Origin: an uncultured Prevotellaceae bacterium
GTDB taxonomy: Bacteria > Bacteroidota > Bacteroidia > Bacteroidales > Bacteroidaceae
Length of the DNA: 64,000 nucleotides
Assembly (NCBI GenBank): GCA_947165505.1
Contig: CAMVAT010000016.1
Coordinates: 1 to 64,000 of the forward strand
Direction of reading: 5' to 3'
In this document: positions 24,750 through 31,763 of the stretch, piece by piece
How the letters are laid out: each line of letters begins with the position of its first letter
Numbering within the stretch: the first letter of the stretch is position 1
Notes under the pieces: model-generated
Told to the model about the DNA's origin: nothing
Database searches by the model: none
The model's input: only the letters and a program-made list of their open reading frames with translations
Position numbers and translations under genes: made by a program

Positions 24750-26003
24750 TCACATAGCCTCGATGGTGAGGAAACGGCGCCACTGCTTGTCGGTCATGTA
24801 GCCGTTCTTGGCACTGCTCTTCACATGCAGTGTGCCCTCTTTCTCGGTGGCCTTGCTGAAGGTGCTGCCACTGATCTTCACCGGCGTCACGCCCAGCACA
24901 TACACATCCATGAGCGTGGCACACTTATCGAACGCTGAACCGCCGATCTCCTTCACCGACACGGGGATGGTGATCTCGGCCAGCGAGGCGCAACCCTCGA
25001 AGGCACTGCTGCCTATCTTCTTCACGGCGTTGGGCAACTTGATGGCGGTGAGCGAACTGCAGTCCTGAAACATCTCGGACGATATCTCTTTCAGGCTGAC
25101 GGGCAGCGTGATGGTGCGCAGACTGCTGCAACCCTCGAACACGCTCGAACCGACCTTCTGCAGCGAGTTGGGCAGTGAGATGCTGTCAAGGCTGTGGCAG
25201 TCGCGGAAGGCGTCGTGCTCTATCTCCTTCACCGAGTTGGGGATGCTGATAGAGGTGAGCGAGGCGCAGTCGCGAAACATATTGTCGTCAATCTCCTTGA
25301 TGCTGCCCGGGAACGAGAAATGGCGGAGCGACGTGCAACCGCGGAAGGCTGCGCTGCCGATGTCTTTCACACCCGTGGGTATCTCGATGGCCTCCATGCT
25401 GCTGCACTCGGCAAAGGCTTCGCTGCCTATCTTCTGCACGCTGACGGGGATGCTCACATAGATGAGGTTGCTGCACCCCGTGAACGTGTTGGATGGTATC
25501 TCAGACAGGGTGGAGGGGAACGTGAACGACTCGAGCGACTTACAACCGCGCAGCAGACCGCTGCCGATCTTCTTCGTGCCCGCGGGCAGGTTCACCTCAG
25601 TGAGCGAGGCACAGTCGCGAAACAGATTGTCGGGCAGCACGGTGATGGCATCGGGGATAGTGACGGAGGTGAGCGAACTGCACCCTGAGAAGGCGCCCGC
25701 CCCGATGGCCTCGACGGTGCGCGGTATCTCGACCGAGGTGACACCCACGCAGTCGGCGAAGGCTCCGGAGCCAATCTCCTCGACATAGAAGGTGAGCGAG
25801 TCTTTCTCCACCTTCTCGGGGATGATGATGTCGCCGTTGTAGCCCTCGGGATGGCGGATGACGGTGGCCGTCTCTTTTTTGGCGTTGAACTGATAGAAGA
25901 TGCCGTCGATGTCGGCGCGGTCTTTCTTCAAAAACTTGATGTCGATGGCCGAGGCTCCGATACACAGGAGCATGGCAGTGATGCAAAGGATGATACGCTT
26001 CAT
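24750..26003 (-). CDS. BspA-like leucine-rich repeat surface protein
   Basis: 417 residues, signal peptide ending GASA. Almost the whole mature protein is LRR_5 (BspA/TpLRR) repeats of about 23 residues with the frame F-x-x-C-x-S-L-x-x-I-x-I-P-x-S-V-K-x-I, some 12-13 units, for example FRDCASLTSISIPNSVKEIE. BspA-type proteins bind fibronectin and other host or bacterial surfaces. No T9SS tail is present: the C-terminus is YMTDKQWRRFLTIEAM, so it may stay in the periplasm or leave by another route. The DNA of the repeats is itself a diverged tandem array and could change copy number. Confidence 0.9.
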   Translation of the reverse strand: MKRIILCITAMLLCIGASAIDIKFLKKDRADIDGIFYQFNAKKETATVIRHPEGYNGDIIIPEKVEKDSLTFYVEEIGSGAFADCVGVTSVEIPRTVEAIGAGAFSGCSSLTSVTIPDAITVLPDNLFRDCASLTEVNLPAGTKKIGSGLLRGCKSLESFTFPSTLSEIPSNTFTGCSNLIYVSIPVSVQKIGSEAFAECSSMEAIEIPTGVKDIGSAAFRGCTSLRHFSFPGSIKEIDDNMFRDCASLTSISIPNSVKEIEHDAFRDCHSLDSISLPNSLQKVGSSVFEGCSSLRTITLPVSLKEISSEMFQDCSSLTAIKLPNAVKKIGSSAFEGCASLAEITIPVSVKEIGGSAFDKCATLMDVYVLGVTPVKISGSTFSKATEKEGTLHVKSSAKNGYMTDKQWRRFLTIEAM

Positions 26004-26035
26004 AGGCTCTTTTTTTGTTTAGTGTTCTTACAGGC

Positions 26036-26080
26036 AGACCCACCCCCCGGCCCCTCCCTTGTAGGGAGGGGAGTAATTAC
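26036..26080. repeat. C/G-rich palindromic repeat, AGACCCACCCCCCGG type
   Basis: Nearly identical to the copy at 13092 (one extra C). It lies in the alaS to BspA-like gap, followed at 26118-26157 by an array of AAGTTCAATGTTC units (about three copies). Confidence 0.85.
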
Positions 26081-26160
26081 CACGCCAAGCATGATAAATG
26101 GGAAGTAGAGCTAATCATAAAGTTCAATGTTCAAAGTTCAATGTTCAAAGAACAAAGCGT

Positions 26161-28776
26161 TCAGAGTGCCATTGCCAGCACTTTGTCGATGGCGGCAGTG
26201 AGGCCGTCGGCGTTCTTGCCGCCGGCGGTGGCATAGTGGGGCTGTCCGCCGCCGCCGCCCTGGATAAGCTTGGCGGCCTCGCGCACCAGCTGTCCGGCAT
26301 TCAGACCGTGGTCCTTCACCATGTCGTCGCTCAGCATCACGCTCAGGGTGGGTTTGCCCTCGGTGGTGCCTACCACGCACAGCAGGTTGCTGCTCACGGC
26401 CTGGCGGATCTTGAACACCAGGTCCTTGGCGGTCTGGGCGTCGGTGGGCAGGATGGCGGTGATCACTTTCACGCCGTTCACCTCGCGCGCCTCTTTCAGC
26501 AGTCGCTCCTTAGCACGCTCCACGGCCTGAGCCTTGAAGGCCTCGATGTCTTTCTTCATCGAGTCGTGCTCTTCGATGTATTTCTGTATCACGCCCTGCA
26601 GGTCCTTGGCATTGTTGAACAGGCTGCGGATGGCCTTCAGACCGTCTTCCATCTGGTAGAGCAGCTCCTCGCAGTTCTTGCCCGTCTTGGCCTCGATGCG
26701 GCGGATGCCGGCGGCCACGCTGCTCTCTGCCACGATCTTGAAGAACCCGATGCGGCCGGTGCTCCGGGCGTGGATGCCGCCACAGAGTTCGCAGCTCTCG
26801 CCGAAGCGCACCACGCGCACCTTGTCGCCGTATTTCTCGCCGAAGAGGGCCATGGCACCCAGCTGTTTGGCTTCGGCTATCGGGGTGTCGCGGTGCTCGT
26901 CGAGCGGCAGGTCCTGGCGGATCAGGTCGTTGACCATCCGCTCCACCTGACGCAGTTCGTCGTCGGTCACTTTCTGGAAGTGTGAGAAGTCGAAGCGCAG
27001 TGTGTCGGGACTGACAAACGAGCCTTTCTGTTCCACGTGTGTGCCCAGCACGGCACGCAGGGCCTGATGCAGCAGGTGGGTGGCGGTGTGGTTGGCGGCC
27101 GACGCCTCGCGCAGGTCGGTATCCACGCATGCCATGAACTCGGCGGTGGGGTCTTTGGGCAGTTGCTTCACGATGTGGATGCTCTGTCCGTTCTCGCGCT
27201 TGGTGTCTATCACCTCAACGGTCTCCTCGCCGTTGACCAGTACGCCGCGGTCGCCCGTCTGTCCGCCCATCTCGCCATAGAAGGGGGTGTGGTCGAGCAC
27301 CAGTTCGTAGTAGGTCTGTTTCTTCTGTGTCACCTGACGGTAGCGCAGGATATGGCAGGTATATTCGGTGTAGTCGTAGCCCACAAACTGCTGTTCGCCG
27401 GGTGCCAGCTCAGTCCAGTCGCTGCTCTCCACGGCGGCGGCGTTGCGTGCGCGCGCCTTCTGCTTTTGCATCTCCTCGTCGAACTGCCGTTCATCGACGG
27501 TCAGTCCGTTCTCGCGGCAGATGAGTTCGGTCAGGTCGAGCGGGAAGCCATAGGTGTCGAACAGGCGGAAGGCCTGTACGCCGTCGAGCTCGGTCTTGCC
27601 CTCGGCCTTCAGCGCGTCCATGGCACCGGCGAGCATCGAGATGCCTTTGTCGAGCGTGCGCAGGAAGGCGTCTTCCTCTTCCTTGATCACGCGGCTGATG
27701 AGCTGCTGCTGTGCGGGCAGTTCGGGGTAGGAGGCTCCCATCTCTTGCACCAGGGTGGGGATGAGACGGTAGATGAATGCCTCTTTCTGTCCGAGGAAGG
27801 TATAGGCGTAGCGCACGGCGCGGCGCAGGATGCGGCGGATGACGTAGCCCGCCTTGGCGTTGCCGGGCAGCTGGCCGTCGGCGATGCTGAAGGCCACGGC
27901 ACGCAGATGGTCGGCGATGACGCGCATGGCCACGTCGGTCTCCTCTTTCTCGCCGTAGGTCATGCCCGACAGGCGTGAGATCTCGCGGATAAAGGGCTGG
28001 AAGATGTCGGTGTCGTAGTTGGAGTGCTTGCCCTGGATGGCACGCACCAGGCGCTCGAAGCCCATGCCCGTGTCGATGACGTTCATCGATAGTTTCTCAA
28101 GCGAGCCGTCGGCCTTGCGGTTGAACTGCATGAACACCAGGTTCCAGATCTCGATGACCTGCGGGTCGTCTTTGTTCACCAACTCGCGACCGGGCACACG
28201 GGCTTTCTCCTCGTCGGTGCGTGAGTCGAGGTGTATCTCGGAGCAGGGACCGCAAGGTCCGGTGTCGCCCATCTCCCAGAAATTGTCGTGTTTGTTGCCG
28301 TTGAGGATATGGTCGGCGGGCACGTGCTTGGCCCAGTAACCGGCGGCCTCGTCGTCGCGCTCCAGGTTCTCTTCTTTCGAGCCCTCGAACACGGTCACGT
28401 AGAGGTCTTTCGGGTTCAGGTGGAGCACATCCACCAGATACTCCCATGCCATGTCGATGGCCCCCTCTTTGAAGTAGTCGCCGAAGCTCCAGTTGCCCAG
28501 CATCTCAAACATGGTGTGGTGGTAGGTGTCGTGTCCCACCTCTTCCAGGTCGTTGTGCTTGCCGCTCACGCGCAGGCATTTCTGCGAGTCTGCGCGTCGG
28601 CGCGGTTCGGGGTCGCGGGTGCCCAGTATCACGTCTTTCCATTGGTTCATGCCCGCATTGGTGAACATCAGTGTGGGGTCGTCTTTGATGACCATCGGTG
28701 CCGATGGCACGATGGCGTGTCCTTTCGACTCGAAAAACTTTTTGAATGAGTCGCGGATTTCATTTGCTGTCATCAT
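26161..28776 (-). CDS. alaS: Alanyl-tRNA synthetase
   Basis: Charges tRNA-Ala. 871 residues, normal length. The class II core starts [18 protein letters not shown] and contains [10 protein letters not shown] and the GMGFERL motif. The editing domain has [11 protein letters not shown] (about 560) and the zinc-binding CELCGGIH (about 665-672). The C-terminal coiled coil and DHHA1 part ends [19 protein letters not shown]. Two ATGs stand at the start (MMT); either could be used. A -7 box lies 38 bp upstream. Confidence 0.97.
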   Translation of the reverse strand: MMTANEIRDSFKKFFESKGHAIVPSAPMVIKDDPTLMFTNAGMNQWKDVILGTRDPEPRRRADSQKCLRVSGKHNDLEEVGHDTYHHTMFEMLGNWSFGDYFKEGAIDMAWEYLVDVLHLNPKDLYVTVFEGSKEENLERDDEAAGYWAKHVPADHILNGNKHDNFWEMGDTGPCGPCSEIHLDSRTDEEKARVPGRELVNKDDPQVIEIWNLVFMQFNRKADGSLEKLSMNVIDTGMGFERLVRAIQGKHSNYDTDIFQPFIREISRLSGMTYGEKEETDVAMRVIADHLRAVAFSIADGQLPGNAKAGYVIRRILRRAVRYAYTFLGQKEAFIYRLIPTLVQEMGASYPELPAQQQLISRVIKEEEDAFLRTLDKGISMLAGAMDALKAEGKTELDGVQAFRLFDTYGFPLDLTELICRENGLTVDERQFDEEMQKQKARARNAAAVESSDWTELAPGEQQFVGYDYTEYTCHILRYRQVTQKKQTYYELVLDHTPFYGEMGGQTGDRGVLVNGEETVEVIDTKRENGQSIHIVKQLPKDPTAEFMACVDTDLREASAANHTATHLLHQALRAVLGTHVEQKGSFVSPDTLRFDFSHFQKVTDDELRQVERMVNDLIRQDLPLDEHRDTPIAEAKQLGAMALFGEKYGDKVRVVRFGESCELCGGIHARSTGRIGFFKIVAESSVAAGIRRIEAKTGKNCEELLYQMEDGLKAIRSLFNNAKDLQGVIQKYIEEHDSMKKDIEAFKAQAVERAKERLLKEAREVNGVKVITAILPTDAQTAKDLVFKIRQAVSSNLLCVVGTTEGKPTLSVMLSDDMVKDHGLNAGQLVREAAKLIQGGGGGQPHYATAGGKNADGLTAAIDKVLAMAL

Positions 28777-28813
28777 AAAGTGTTGATAGGGTTTTATTTC
28801 ATGAAATTTGGTG

Positions 28814-28872
28814 CAAAGGTACGAATAAACGAGAGAAAAGGAAAAGAAAATCTTTTTTTTCTTTTCCTTTTC
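28814..28872 (-). promoter_or_regulatory. alaS promoter box with adjoining 16-bp inverted repeat
   Basis: TACCTTTG (28821-28814, minus strand) is followed upstream by a perfect 16-bp inverted repeat, GAAAAGGAAAAGAAAA at 28835-28850 with its complement at 28857-28872. Beyond it GTACCTTTT occurs on the plus strand (28881-28890). The layout resembles the rsfS promoter region at 55801. Confidence 0.5.
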
Positions 28873-28890
28873 CGAGTGGAAGTACCTTTT

Positions 28891-29018
28891 GACAGAAGAG
28901 CAGAGGGGATTTTTTTGACAGAAGGACAGAAAGGCATGTTTTTTAGACAGAAGGACAGAAGAACATATTTTTTAGACAGAAGGACAGAAGAACATATTTT
29001 TAGACAGAAGGACAGCGG
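28891..29018. repeat. 29-bp tandem array upstream of the MerR gene
   Basis: Units start at 28891, 28917, 28946, 28975 and 29003 with spacing 26, 29, 29 and 28 bp. Each holds GACAGAAGGACAGAAG and a T-run. The plus-strand reading frame across it is open, but only because the unit lacks stops in that frame. Confidence 0.85.
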
Positions 29019-29030
29019 ATGGTGGTTTTT

Positions 29031-29087
29031 CCGTTTATAGCGTGCTCAGAACTGAAAAAGCAACCGTTCCGAGCGCGCTATAAACGG
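29031..29087. repeat. 22-bp imperfect inverted repeat upstream of the MerR gene
   Basis: Arms 29031-29052 and 29066-29087 (outer part CCGTTTATAGCG / CGCTATAAACGG perfect over 12 bp; two mismatches over 22). 13-base loop. It ends 47 bp before the MerR gene's -7 box, a possible regulator site or small structured RNA. Confidence 0.8.
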
Positions 29088-29133
29088 ATTTGTTAATCTT
29101 CTATAAACATGTTTACAAATCGTTTTTTTTTCA

Positions 29134-29141
29134 TAATTTTG
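29134..29141 (+). promoter_or_regulatory. Probable promoter of the MerR-family gene
   Basis: TAATTTTGC 29 bp before the ATG, with TTTA (29112-29115) 18 bp upstream as a weak -33. Confidence 0.5.
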
Positions 29142-29169
29142 CAGCATCATTCACGAAGAAGCGACAGTT

Positions 29170-29517
29170 ATGGCGGCAAAGAGCGATAAGAACCTGAAAT
29201 TATACTACTCCATCAAGGAGGTGGCCGAGATGTTTGAGGTGAAGGAAAGCCTGCTCCGGTATTGGGAGACGGAGTTCCCGCACCTGCGTCCGAAGACCAC
29301 AGGCAACAAGGTGCGTCAATATACCGACAAGGATATTGAGCAGATACGCTTGATTTATAACTTGGTGAAGGTGCGGGGATTCAAGATAGCCGCCGCCCGC
29401 AAGATGCTCAACGAAAACCGCGACGGCACCGACCAGAACGCCCGCATCATCGACAGCCTCATCACCGTGCGCGATGAACTGAAAGCCCTCAAAGCACAGT
29501 TAGACGGACTGGCCTGA
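29170..29517 (+). CDS. MerR-family transcriptional regulator
   Basis: 115 residues. The N-terminal winged helix-turn-helix is clear: YYSIKEVAEMFEVKESLLRYWETEFPHLRP, then RQYTDKDIEQIRLIYNLVKVRGFKIAAARKML. The short C-terminal coiled coil (LITVRDELKALKAQLDGL) would make the dimer. No cysteine-based metal site or ligand domain is seen, so the signal is unknown. Next to alaS, divergent; this pairing is common in Bacteroidales. The two long inverted repeats in the shared promoter region are candidate targets of its own binding. Confidence 0.9.
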   Translation: MAAKSDKNLKLYYSIKEVAEMFEVKESLLRYWETEFPHLRPKTTGNKVRQYTDKDIEQIRLIYNLVKVRGFKIAAARKMLNENRDGTDQNARIIDSLITVRDELKALKAQLDGLA

Positions 29518-29606
29518 ACAGGTCGTCTAACTTTTTTAAAAATAAGATTCAAAAATTATAAAATTATAATTTAATGAGGGGTTAAATGTTTTTACATACA
29601 CTTCTT

Positions 29607-29660
29607 GACCCCACCCCGGGACTTCGTTCCACCCCTCCCCTTGCAGGAGAGGGGAACTGG
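29607..29660. repeat. C/G-rich intergenic repeat, diverged copy
   Basis: GACCCCACCCCGGGACTTCG, then CACCCCTCCCCTTGCAGGAG and AGGGGAACTGG. It has the CCCTCCC-TTGCAGG-GAGGGG core of the family with an insertion (ACTTCGTTCC). It lies between the convergent MerR and nadE genes. Confidence 0.7.
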
Positions 29661-29726
29661 CAGGCGCTTTCATGATTGATTGATAAGACCATCTCCACTT
29701 TTTAAAGCAGACTCAACATTTTGACT

Positions 29727-29843
29727 TGGCGAAAAATAAGCGATTTTTCGCCATGAACGGGTATTTTGTAGTCTTCGTGGCGAAAAATAAGCGATTTTCC
29801 GCCACGAACGGGTATTTTATCGCGTTCGTGGCGGAAAAAGGGA
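29727..29843. repeat. 51-bp tandem repeat ending at nadE
   Basis: Copies begin at 29727, 29778 and (partial) 29829. Each contains the palindrome GGCGAAAAATAAGCGATTTT-TCGCC and the motif GAACGGGTATTTT. The third, partial copy runs into the nadE stop region, so it may affect the nadE mRNA 3' end. The rest of the gap (29518-29606, 29661-29726) shows nothing clear. Confidence 0.85.
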
Positions 29844-30701
29844 TTATTCGTAGAGGCTGCGCTCGATGACGATGGGCATGCGCTTGCGCTTGTACTCCGA
29901 CCCGCGGTGGCGCTGAAGCACACGCTCTACCGTGTCGGCACCGTAGGCTTGGTTCAGGCGTTGCATGGTCTGAGCGAGCTGTTCGGGTTGGTCTTTGGTC
30001 TTCAGGTAGGAGTCGAGGATGTCGTCCACCTCTTCGTAGGTGTGTCCCGGAGCTATCTGCGCCATGTCGCCGCCCACAGCCACGCCGTTGCCGTCGGTGG
30101 GCAGAATGTCGTAGGCAGCCTGAAGAGCCTTGTGGCGGATATCGTCGCTGTCGGTATAGACCTCCGTGAAGAGGTATTTGCACAACTCATACACCTCGTG
30201 CTTCCACAGACCGCCGATGGGGTTGTAGTCGGCCACGTCGCCGTGGATGGTCCAGAAACCCAGGTAGTGCTCGGTCTTGTTGTCTGTGTCCATCACCAGT
30301 CCGCCGGTCACCGATGCCAGATTATAGAGATAAATCATACGCAACCGTGCCTTGATGTTGCCTTGCGAGATATGGGTCGAGGGGTAGTGCTGTTCGCAGG
30401 TAGCTTTCAGCAGCAGGTATTGAGCCTGCAGATTTTCCACCCAGTATTGATTGCAGAAACCCTGCATGGCCGCGCGTGCAGAGTCGTTCTCCTCGGTGGT
30501 GTTCGACGAGCAGGGCAGGCTGACGCCGATGAATTGAAAACCGTATTCGGGGTAGCGTTTCACCACCTCATGGCAGATGGCCGCGGTGACGGTGGAGTCC
30601 AAACCTCCTGAAAGGCCTAATATCATGGTTTTCAAGCCGTAGCGGTGCAGATACTGTGCCGTTTCCGACACCATTGTGTCAAATGCTTTTTTGTAGTTCA
30701 T
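29844..30701 (-). CDS. nadE: NAD+ synthetase, ammonia-dependent type
   Basis: Last step of NAD synthesis: amidation of deamido-NAD with ATP. 285 residues without a glutaminase domain, so it uses ammonia or a separate amidotransferase. The PP-loop LGLSGGLDST (31-37 for SGGLDST) is intact, followed by QFIGVSLPC, QGNIKARLRMIYLYN, GNKTE-like DNKTEHYLGFWTIHGD and the C-terminal RRGSEYKRKRMP. Separated from pectinesterase upstream by a TACTAGT array. The 3' end meets a 51-bp tandem repeat. Confidence 0.95.
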   Translation of the reverse strand: MNYKKAFDTMVSETAQYLHRYGLKTMILGLSGGLDSTVTAAICHEVVKRYPEYGFQFIGVSLPCSSNTTEENDSARAAMQGFCNQYWVENLQAQYLLLKATCEQHYPSTHISQGNIKARLRMIYLYNLASVTGGLVMDTDNKTEHYLGFWTIHGDVADYNPIGGLWKHEVYELCKYLFTEVYTDSDDIRHKALQAAYDILPTDGNGVAVGGDMAQIAPGHTYEEVDDILDSYLKTKDQPEQLAQTMQRLNQAYGADTVERVLQRHRGSEYKRKRMPIVIERSLYE

Positions 30702-30719
30702 GTTATTTTTATTTTGCAG

Positions 30720-30784
30720 GTTTTTTCTAGTTTTTTCTAGTTTTACTAGTTGTACTAGTCAAACTAGTCTATCTGGTTTTACTA
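30720..30784. repeat. TACTAGT tandem array before nadE
   Basis: TTTTTTCTAGTTTTTTCTAG, then TTTTACTAGTTGTACTAGTC and AAACTAGTCTATCTGGTTTT: a 7-10 bp unit around CTAGT, repeated about six times, ending 19 bp before the nadE ATG. The same unit occurs at 53280 before cdsA. Confidence 0.85.
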
Positions 30785-30790
30785 GGCAGC

Positions 30791-31759
30791 CTAAAATTTT
30801 TGTTTCTCTATGGCGAATACTGTTTCGGGGGTGATGCGTGCGGCCTCTTTCTTGGTGAGCTGACGGCTCCACGGTGCGCGTGCGCCGGTGGCGGCTCCGG
30901 CCCCAGTATTGTTGTATTCCAGATAGCGTGCTGTCTGCTCGTTGTCGGTCTTGCCCCAGTTGTGCCATCCCTCGGCGCGTATGTGTCCGCCCATCTGGCA
31001 GTTCATGAACAGTGTATAGGCGTAGGGTCGCCACGGACGGCCTAGATACACCTTGTCAACCCCCTCATCGGCTGTCAGGCGGCAGTGGTTGAACACATAT
31101 CCGTATTCGATGTCTTGGGGTGTCGAGGCCGCCGTGATATACGAGTTGATGCGGCTGTGTATCTCGCAGTTCTCAAACCAAGCCGTCGAGGGTCCGAAGA
31201 TGAAATCGGTAGTACCTTCGATATAGCAATTCTCGAAATAGAGCCTTGTGCCGGCCTTGCCGGTATAGACCGTGTCTTGGTGGCCCAGCAGGCGGCATCC
31301 GATGATGCGCAGCCGGTCGCCCTCGGTGTGCAGCGCCACTGCCTGTCCCAACCGTGCTGAATTGTTCTCGATGGTGATATTCTTCAGCGTGATGGCGTTG
31401 CCCTCCACCTTCATCGTATAGGTGCGGAAGGTGCCCATGCCCTGCTCTGTGCCGGGCATGCGGATGTTGGCATGGTCGTCGTAGGTGATGATAGTGGTGG
31501 CGGCGTCTTCGCCCAGTATCTCGATGTTGTCGAGCCACGAGGGGATGATGACTTTCTCTTTGTAGGTGCCTCGTTTCACGTAGATGACCTTGTGGTAGTC
31601 CATAAAGGCGCGGCACACCTCGATGGCCTCGCCCACGGTGCGGAACTGTCCGGTGCCGTCGCGTGCCACCACCAGCGTGTCGGGATTGTCGTACGGGTTG
31701 GCTGCATGAGCGGAAATAGATGCCGCTAATAATAATAAGGTGTAGATGATTTGTCGCAT
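30791..31759 (-). CDS. Pectinesterase, carbohydrate esterase family 8
   Basis: Removes methyl esters from homogalacturonan. 322 residues, signal peptide ending SAHA. Right-handed beta-helix with all family motifs: LVVARDGTGQFRTVGEAI, GQAVALHTEGDR (Q139), GHQDTVY (Q161, D162), TTDFIFG (D185) and LGRPWRPYA. Without a T9SS tail it is probably periplasmic. It starts 4 bp after the spoT stop, so it is in the stringent-response operon or uses a promoter inside spoT. An enzyme for imported pectin fragments in that position is unusual. Confidence 0.93.
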   Translation of the reverse strand: MRQIIYTLLLLAASISAHAANPYDNPDTLVVARDGTGQFRTVGEAIEVCRAFMDYHKVIYVKRGTYKEKVIIPSWLDNIEILGEDAATTIITYDDHANIRMPGTEQGMGTFRTYTMKVEGNAITLKNITIENNSARLGQAVALHTEGDRLRIIGCRLLGHQDTVYTGKAGTRLYFENCYIEGTTDFIFGPSTAWFENCEIHSRINSYITAASTPQDIEYGYVFNHCRLTADEGVDKVYLGRPWRPYAYTLFMNCQMGGHIRAEGWHNWGKTDNEQTARYLEYNNTGAGAATGARAPWSRQLTKKEAARITPETVFAIEKQKF

Positions 31760-31763
31760 GTGA

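Noticed and set aside
27029..27044. Possible ParB-binding parS site TGTTCCACGTGTGTGC inside alaS
   Set aside because: Only the left half and centre fit TGTTNCACGTGNAACA; the four right-hand bases all differ.
28780..29040. A plus-strand frame with [19 protein letters not shown] repeats
   Set aside because: It crosses the alaS promoter and the 29-bp array; the array unit simply lacks stop codons in that frame.
29702..29923. A minus-strand frame with 17-residue repeats next to nadE
   Set aside because: Produced by the 51-bp tandem repeat and overlapping the nadE end in another frame; no start signal.
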